Part shown: positions 6,210 through 10,456 of the stretch, one piece after another
Layout of the letters: each line of letters begins with the position of its first letter
Numbering within the stretch: the first letter of the stretch is position 1
Assembly (NCBI GenBank): GCA_964369265.1
Contig: CAYJEV010000064.1
Location: 1-10,456, forward strand
Source of the DNA: DAMCAP01 sp964369265
Lineage (GTDB): Bacteria; Bacillota; Clostridia; Oscillospirales; Ruminococcaceae
Length of the DNA stretch: 10,456 nt
Reading direction: 5' to 3'
Translations under genes and position numbers: made by a program
Notes under the pieces: generated by a model
Database searches by the model: none
Seen by the model: only the letters and a program-made list of their open reading frames with translations
What the model was told of the DNA's origin: nothing

Positions 6210-6225
6210 GGAATGGAGCATTAGG

Positions 6226-7311
6226 ATGTCCAATCGACTATTTCAAGGAATTGTAAATCAACTTAAAGACTCTGTGGATCGTGTTATTGGTATAGTAGAC
6301 GAAAACGGTAGAGTAATTGCTTGCAGTGATGTTGCGCAAAATGATGAAATGCATGAAGGAACTATTTCCTCAATACTTGAGGGAAAAGAGCTTTTCACAA
6401 GCGAGGGAATGACATACAAAACTTATGTTAGTGATGGCAAAGGTGAGTATGCTGTTTTTTCACACGGCACAGACGAAACTGCTCTTAAATGTTGCAATAT
6501 ACTAATGGTTACTGTTGCTGGCATTAAGCAATACTATGACGAAAAGCACGACAGAACTAACTTTATTAAAAATGTTATTCTAGATAACATTCTTCCAGGC
6601 GATGTTTACATTAAAGCAAGAGAGCTGCATTTTAATGGCGATGTAACAAGAGTTGTATTTTTAGTAAGGCTGCTATCTCCAGCAGCTGTATCGACTTTCG
6701 ATATCGTTTCTAATATGTTCCCAGATAAGCAAAGAGATTTTGTTTTTAGTATATCTGAAACAGATTTAGTCTTAGTTAAGGAAATTAAGAGCAATATTGA
6801 GCCAAAAGATTTAGAGAAGCTTGCAAAATCTATTGTTGATACAATCAGCGGAGAATCCTTCACAAGAGTTGCTATTGGTATTGGTACAAGAGTGACTGGA
6901 GTTAAGGAGCTTGCTAAGTCCTTTAATGAAGCTCAAGTTGCGCTTGAGGTTGGCAAGGTGTTCGATACTGAAAAGACAATTGTTAGACACGATAATCTAG
7001 GAATTGCAAGACTAATTTATCAGCTACCAACGACTCTTTGCGAGATGTTTTTAAGAGAGGTGTTTAAGAGAGGCTCTATTGACAGCCTTGATAGAGAAAC
7101 ACTATTTACAATACAAAGATTTTTTGAAAATAACCTAAACGTTTCAGAAACATCAAGAAAATTGTTTGTACACAGAAACACTCTTGTGTATAGGCTTGAA
7201 AAGATTAAAAAGCTAACAGGACTAGATCTACGAGAGTTTGATCATGCGATTATATTCAAGGTAGCCTTAATGGTTAAGAGATACCTAAGCGCAAATCCGG
7301 TTAAATATTAG
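6226..7311 (+). CDS. PucR/CdaR-type transcriptional regulator
   Basis: A 361-residue cytoplasmic DNA-binding regulator. The C-terminus is the PucR-type helix-turn-helix: NNLNVSETSRKLFVHRNTL at 302-320 followed by VYRLEKIKKLTGLDL at 321-335, with the family's characteristic HRNTLxYRLxKI core. The N-terminal part (RVIGIVDENGRVIACSD at 19-35) resembles the sensory region of CdaR-like sugar diacid regulators, and the middle (about 140-245) fits the degenerate GGDEF-like domain of this family. The ligand is unknown. The ATG at 6226 has GGAG at 6215-6218, 7 bases upstream. It has its own promoter (6099-6127) and a strong terminator (7318-7354), so it is transcribed separately from ftsEX. From memory this gene often precedes ftsEX in Lachnospiraceae-like genomes, which suggests it may regulate them; the sequence does not prove it. 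Confidence 0.85.
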   Translation: MSNRLFQGIVNQLKDSVDRVIGIVDENGRVIACSDVAQNDEMHEGTISSILEGKELFTSEGMTYKTYVSDGKGEYAVFSHGTDETALKCCNILMVTVAGIKQYYDEKHDRTNFIKNVILDNILPGDVYIKARELHFNGDVTRVVFLVRLLSPAAVSTFDIVSNMFPDKQRDFVFSISETDLVLVKEIKSNIEPKDLEKLAKSIVDTISGESFTRVAIGIGTRVTGVKELAKSFNEAQVALEVGKVFDTEKTIVRHDNLGIARLIYQLPTTLCEMFLREVFKRGSIDSLDRETLFTIQRFFENNLNVSETSRKLFVHRNTLVYRLEKIKKLTGLDLREFDHAIIFKVALMVKRYLSANPVKY

Positions 7312-7317
7312 TAGACC

Positions 7318-7354
7318 AAATTTGCCGAGGGAAAGCTCTCGGCAAATTTTTTTT
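7318..7354 (+). terminator. Strong intrinsic terminator after the PucR-like regulator
   Basis: A perfect 12-bp stem (AAATTTGCCGAG with CTCGGCAAATTT) around an 8-base loop is followed by an unbroken run of T to 7354. It lies 6 bases after the stop codon and 55 bases before ftsE, so ftsE must have its own promoter or rely on readthrough. Confidence 0.93.
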
Positions 7355-7409
7355 GAGGAAACAATGAGCTATAATTAGCTTGTTTATGATAAAATTCGGA
7401 GGGAACTTA

Positions 7410-8093
7410 ATGATACTTTTAGAAAATGTCAGCAAGAGATACAAAGGTTTATCCGCTCTTGATGGCGTTGATATATCAATTGAACAAGGAGAGTTTGTTT
7501 TTATAGTGGGGGCATCAGGAGCTGGTAAGTCCACTTTAATTAAGCTGCTTTTTAGAGAGGAACTGCCTTCAGCTGGCAAGATTAAGGTTTGTGGAAAAGA
7601 TGTCACAAAGCTAAAAAGATTAGAAACCGCTAAGTTTAGAAGAAAACTTGGGATTGTGTTTCAAGATTTTAGATTGATACCAACATTAAATGTGTTTGAT
7701 AATGTTGCTTTTGCATTAAGGGCAACTAGCGCTTCAAAGAAAGAGATAGCTTCAAGAGTTCCAAAAGTGCTTGCGCAGGTTGGGCTTACAAGCAAATCAA
7801 AAAAATATCCTGACGAGCTTTCAGGAGGAGAGCAACAAAGAGTTGCGCTTGCAAGGGCTATAGTTAATAACCCTGAAATACTTATTGCAGACGAGCCAAC
7901 AGGAAATGTCGATCCTAGAATGTCAAGAGATATAGTTGAGTTGCTTAATGTTATAAACAAGCAAGGCACGACTGTCCTTATGGTAACGCATCAACATGAG
8001 CTTGTACGATTATACCAACATAGAGTTATAGTGCTAAATGATGGTAAGGTTAAGGCTGATGGAAAGATTGGAGGACAAGCACATGCTAGATAG
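7410..8093 (+). CDS. ftsE: Cell division ATP-binding protein FtsE
   Basis: The cytoplasmic ATPase of the FtsEX complex, an ABC-type switch that couples ATP hydrolysis to activation of peptidoglycan hydrolases outside the membrane during division or elongation. The 227 residues match the usual length (about 220-230). All ABC motifs are present: Walker A GASGAGKS at 34-41, Q-loop Q85 in FQDFRLIPTLNVFDNVAF (84-101, a typical FtsE stretch), signature LSGGEQQR at 137-144, Walker B ILIADEP at 157-163 with catalytic E162, and switch H194. I chose the ATG at 7410 because GGAGGG at 7398-7403 is 6 bases upstream. A longer frame from TTG at 7380 has no ribosome binding site and adds ten atypical residues. 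Its end overlaps the ftsX start by 11 bases, implying translational coupling. Confidence 0.95.
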   Translation: MILLENVSKRYKGLSALDGVDISIEQGEFVFIVGASGAGKSTLIKLLFREELPSAGKIKVCGKDVTKLKRLETAKFRRKLGIVFQDFRLIPTLNVFDNVAFALRATSASKKEIASRVPKVLAQVGLTSKSKKYPDELSGGEQQRVALARAIVNNPEILIADEPTGNVDPRMSRDIVELLNVINKQGTTVLMVTHQHELVRLYQHRVIVLNDGKVKADGKIGGQAHAR

Positions 8094-8982
8094 CTTTTTT
8101 TATCTTGTCAAGCAAGGAACAAAAAACCTAACATTAAATGCGATGATGAGCTTTGCTTCAATTGGCGTTTTGGTGGCTTGTATGTTGCTTATGGGATGTT
8201 CATATCTTTTTGGTGTGAATGTAAACAGCATAATTGGTTATGTTGAAACGCAGAATGAAGTTATGGTGTATATAGATGTAAATGCAGAGGCTGGCGACTT
8301 AGCGGTGCTTGAATCTGAAATGGGTAGTGTAAATAATCTTATATCCTACACATTTATTGATAAAGACACTGCCCTTAATGAATGGATTGAGGATTTAGGC
8401 GATGATGGCGCTTTAATGGAAGTGTTTAGGTATGATAACCCTCTTCCAGATAGCTATAGAGTCGTTGTGAGAGATTTATCAAGAATAAGAGAAACGGTTG
8501 CAGAACTCGAAAAATTAACAGCAGTTGAGTTAGTTAATGCGCCTTATGATGTTGCTGATAGTATTGTTGGAATAAAAGAGGGCGTTGAGTCTGTTGGCAA
8601 TGTTATAATAGTCATACTATTGTTTGTTTCTTTAGTTGTTGTAACAAACACAATTAGGCTTACTGTATTTAATAGAAGAAAAGAAATAAGCATAATGAAA
8701 TATGTTGGTGCAACCGATTGGTTTATTAGGCTGCCTTTTCTTGTTGAGGGCATATTGATTGGAATTATTTCAGCTATAATATCAATTGTAGTGCTATATG
8801 GTGGATATGAGCTAGTGTTGACTCATATAAGCGAAAACCCATTAAGTTGGGGCGAAGTTTCAGGGCAGTTAGTTACATTTGAAGAGAATGCATATACATT
8901 ATTCTTAGGATTGCTTGCTAGCGGAGTTGCTGTTGGTTCAACAGGTTCGTTACTATTCTTGAATAGGTATGTGAAGGTCTAG
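8083..8982 (+). CDS. ftsX: Cell division permease-like protein FtsX
   Basis: The membrane partner of FtsE, which passes the ATPase signal through its extracellular loop to a cell-wall hydrolase. The 299 residues show the standard layout: a cytoplasmic N-terminus, a first helix at about 22-44, an extracellular domain at about 45-170, then three helices at about 171-191, 217-240 and 272-294. NPLPDSYRVVV at 119-129 in the outer domain and the cytoplasmic loop RRKEISIMKYVGATDWFIR at 198-216 are FtsX hallmarks. The ATG at 8083 lies inside the end of ftsE, with GGAGG at 8070-8074 8 bases upstream. A longer frame reaching back to 8038 would add 15 charged residues inside ftsE and lacks this support. 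The M23 peptidase gene begins 19 bases after the stop, so the three genes form an operon. Confidence 0.95.
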   Translation: MLDSFFYLVKQGTKNLTLNAMMSFASIGVLVACMLLMGCSYLFGVNVNSIIGYVETQNEVMVYIDVNAEAGDLAVLESEMGSVNNLISYTFIDKDTALNEWIEDLGDDGALMEVFRYDNPLPDSYRVVVRDLSRIRETVAELEKLTAVELVNAPYDVADSIVGIKEGVESVGNVIIVILLFVSLVVVTNTIRLTVFNRRKEISIMKYVGATDWFIRLPFLVEGILIGIISAIISIVVLYGGYELVLTHISENPLSWGEVSGQLVTFEENAYTLFLGLLASGVAVGSTGSLLFLNRYVKV

Positions 8983-9001
8983 TTTTTTAGAAAGGAAATG
9001 T

Positions 9002-10195
9002 ATGATTAAAAAGTTATTTTTTGTGTGCATAGCGGTATTGTTAATGGCTGTTATTGCTCCGCTAAATGTTATTGCTTCTGATTATGAGGCGCAAATTGAC
9101 GAACTTAGCAGCAAATATGATGAGCTTGAAAAGCAACAAGAGGCTCTTCAAGCCGAGATTGATAAAGCAAAAACAGAAAAAGACAAGATGATTGCAGAAA
9201 AAAATCAGATTGACACTCAAATCTCAACGACTAGAAACCAAATTGCTCTTCTTAATAATAAGATTGATTTATTAGAAGAAAGCATTGCTGCCAAAGAGCA
9301 GGAGATAGTTGAGATAAATGGAGAGATTTCTGTTTCTTATGATTTATTTAAAGACAGAATGTACACTATGTATGTAACTCCAAAAAACAGCACCTTATCG
9401 CTTCTTTTAGGAAGCAAGGACTTCACTTCTTTTCTTAACTCTGCTGAATATGCAACTAGAATTGCAGAAAGAGATCAAGAGCTTCTTGATGACATGAGAG
9501 ATGAGCTTGAGCTAATGATAGAGACACAAAAAGAGATTGAGGATAATAAAACTGCTGTTGAGGGGGATAAAGAGATTGTCGCTGAGAAAGAAGTAGAGCT
9601 TGGCGAACAGCTAGAGCAGGTTGAAGAGGAGATTCAAGACATCTCTTTGCTAGAGCAAGAATATGCTGCTAATAAAGCGAAGTATGATGCTGAAATGCTT
9701 GCAATTGAGGCTGACATTCAAAAAATCTATGACCTTGCAGCGCAAGAAGGGCAGCTATCCCCAGATTATGCTGGAGGCTCAATGGCTTGGCCAGTTCCAG
9801 GGCATACATATATATCCTCTAACTTTGGTTGGAGGTTTAGCGGAACTGATTACCACACAGGATTTGATATAGCAGGAACAGGCTCTGACGGAAAAGGTAT
9901 CTATGGAAAGCCAATTGTTGCTGCTAATAGTGGAAAGGTAATCTTCACTAACACAAGCTATGTTCAAGGGCGAGGATATGGAATATATCTTATCATTGAT
10001 CATGGTGGCGGAATATCAACATTATATGGACATACAAGCAAGCTTGCTGTTAAGACAGGCGACTATGTAACTAAGGGACAAACTGTCGCTTATGTTGGCT
10101 CAACAGGCTGGTCAACTGGTCCTCATCTTCACTTTGAGGTAAGAAAAGACGGTATTTATGTATATCCTTGGGATTATATCTCAAAACCTTACTAA
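9002..10195 (+). CDS. Secreted coiled-coil M23 (LytM) peptidoglycan endopeptidase, probable FtsEX partner
   Basis: A 397-residue exported cell-wall hydrolase. Residues 1-26 form a signal peptide (MIKK, a hydrophobic core, likely cleavage near VIAS). Residues 28-245 are rich in Glu, Lys and Gln in heptad-like patterns, indicating long coiled coils broken by a segment at about 117-150. The C-terminal LytM domain (about 262-397) has an intact zinc site: H285 and D289 in HTGFD, and H377 in HLH (375-377), with H344 in LYGH as the other catalytic histidine. This is the EnvC-like architecture, but E. coli EnvC has lost its metal ligands and only activates amidases, whereas this protein should cleave peptide cross-links itself. 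Its place directly after ftsX suggests FtsX recruits it through the coiled coil. AAAGGA at 8991-8996 supports ATG 9002; an ATG at 8998 is too close and out of frame. Confidence 0.92.
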   Translation: MIKKLFFVCIAVLLMAVIAPLNVIASDYEAQIDELSSKYDELEKQQEALQAEIDKAKTEKDKMIAEKNQIDTQISTTRNQIALLNNKIDLLEESIAAKEQEIVEINGEISVSYDLFKDRMYTMYVTPKNSTLSLLLGSKDFTSFLNSAEYATRIAERDQELLDDMRDELELMIETQKEIEDNKTAVEGDKEIVAEKEVELGEQLEQVEEEIQDISLLEQEYAANKAKYDAEMLAIEADIQKIYDLAAQEGQLSPDYAGGSMAWPVPGHTYISSNFGWRFSGTDYHTGFDIAGTGSDGKGIYGKPIVAANSGKVIFTNTSYVQGRGYGIYLIIDHGGGISTLYGHTSKLAVKTGDYVTKGQTVAYVGSTGWSTGPHLHFEVRKDGIYVYPWDYISKPY

Positions 10196-10199
10196 TAGT

Positions 10200-10234
10200 A
10201 AAAGGTGCAATCAAAATCATTGATTGCACCTTTT
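10200..10234. terminator. Perfect bidirectional terminator between convergent genes
   Basis: A perfect 14-bp stem (AAAAGGTGCAATCA with TGATTGCACCTTTT) around a 7-base loop has a T-run at the 3' side on both strands. It starts 4 bases after the M23 gene stop and ends 1 base before the HxlR regulator's stop codon on the opposite strand, so it should terminate both. Confidence 0.92.
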
Positions 10235-10235
10235 G

Positions 10236-10456
10236 TTATGGACATTGTGGATTTATAATTTCAAATTTGCCATCATTGTTCTTATCTCCCCAATCACACA
10301 TAAGCTCTAAGATAGGAAATAGAGTTTTTCCTTTAGTAGTGATTGAATATTCTACTCGTGGAGGTATTTCATTGAACGCTTGCCTAACAATTAATCCGTC
10401 TGCCTCAAGTTCTCTTAGCTGATTTGTTAGAGTTTTTTGAGAAACTTGAGTTACTG
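10236..10456 (-). CDS. HxlR family winged-helix transcriptional regulator (partial, 5' end outside the window)
   Basis: The reading frame on the - strand gives the last 72 residues of an HxlR-type regulator. It reads VSQKTLTNQLRELEADGLI, the recognition helix and start of the wing, followed by EIPPRVEYSITTKGKTLFPIL and then CDWG, the family's typical wing and C-terminal helix. The stop codon is the complement of 10236-10238. HxlR proteins are small (about 100-130 residues) dimeric repressors or activators, often sensing aldehydes or oxidants through an N-terminal cysteine. That part and the start codon lie beyond the window, so the signal and the regulated gene cannot be judged. It is probably the last gene of its transcript, since the terminator lies immediately after it. 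It converges on the ftsEX operon and is unlikely to belong to it. Confidence 0.9.
   Translation of the reverse strand, partial: VTQVSQKTLTNQLRELEADGLIVRQAFNEIPPRVEYSITTKGKTLFPILELMCDWGDKNNDGKFEIINPQCP

Noticed and set aside
5810..6225. A known metabolite riboswitch upstream of the PucR-like regulator
   Set aside because: I recognised no conserved aptamer core, and the one strong hairpin with a T-tract lies upstream of the regulator's own promoter, so it cannot control that transcript in cis.
7347..7375. TATAAT at 7370-7375 as the ftsE promoter
   Set aside because: No acceptable -35 box lies 16-18 bases upstream (only a T-run belonging to the terminator) and no extended -10 TG is correctly placed. 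It remains possible but is not supported enough to list.
7380..7409. TTG-initiated extension of ftsE
   Set aside because: It lacks a ribosome binding site and would place the strong GGAGGG at 7398-7403 inside the coding sequence; FtsE proteins start like the 7410 form.
8038..8082. N-terminal extension of ftsX inside ftsE
   Set aside because: GGAGG at 8070-8074 fits the ATG at 8083, and the extension is charged and unlike FtsX N-termini.
10168..10422. + strand frame across the M23 gene end, terminator and final region
   Set aside because: It runs through a perfect terminator hairpin and is antisense to a clear HxlR-family reading frame.

Overview
The window looks like chromosomal DNA from a low-G+C Firmicute, most likely an anaerobic Clostridia member (Lachnospiraceae-like or a neighbouring family). 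The grounds are the AT-rich sequence, strong GGAGG-type ribosome binding sites, sigma-A-like promoters, a TTG start, and a PucR/CdaR-type regulator next to ftsE-ftsX and an M23 peptidase, an order I associate with Clostridia. No species can be named from this alone. There are no tRNA or rRNA genes, CRISPR arrays, transposases or phage genes.

Layout. Positions 1-240 hold short palindromic, MITE-like repeats. A GNAT acetyltransferase (241-720) and a MATE efflux pump (763-2160) follow on the + strand and end at a hairpin terminator (2177-2206). Three genes on the - strand then converge on it: a HEAT-like/zinc-ribbon protein of unknown function (4812 to 4045), a ROK sugar kinase (4015 to 3131, TTG start) and a DUF4438-like protein (3094 to 2231). 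They are closely spaced and probably form one operon from a promoter near 4846-4874. A divergent promoter (4921-4949) drives rsuA (5099-5809), whose leader contains a second copy of the dispersed repeat seen at 109-204.

The 416-base gap at 5810-6225 holds two dyads, an extended -10 box leading straight into a long hairpin with a T-tract (a candidate small RNA or terminator), and a good promoter for the PucR-like regulator (6226-7311). That gene ends in a strong terminator. ftsE (7410-8093) and ftsX (8083-8982) overlap by 11 bases, and a secreted coiled-coil M23 endopeptidase (9002-10195) follows. A perfect 14-bp terminator stem separates it from the 3' end of an HxlR-family regulator on the - strand, cut by the window edge.

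Functionally, the right half is a cell-wall module: FtsE and FtsX form an ABC-type transmembrane switch, and the adjacent coiled-coil peptidase is probably the hydrolase it activates. The left half is ordinary accessory metabolism and efflux. I see no clear new multi-gene system. The most interesting items are the candidate small RNA at 5970-6057, the repeat-derived ribosome binding site ahead of the acetyltransferase, the uncharacterised zinc-ribbon/kinase/DUF4438 operon, and the FtsEX-linked peptidase with an intact metal site.
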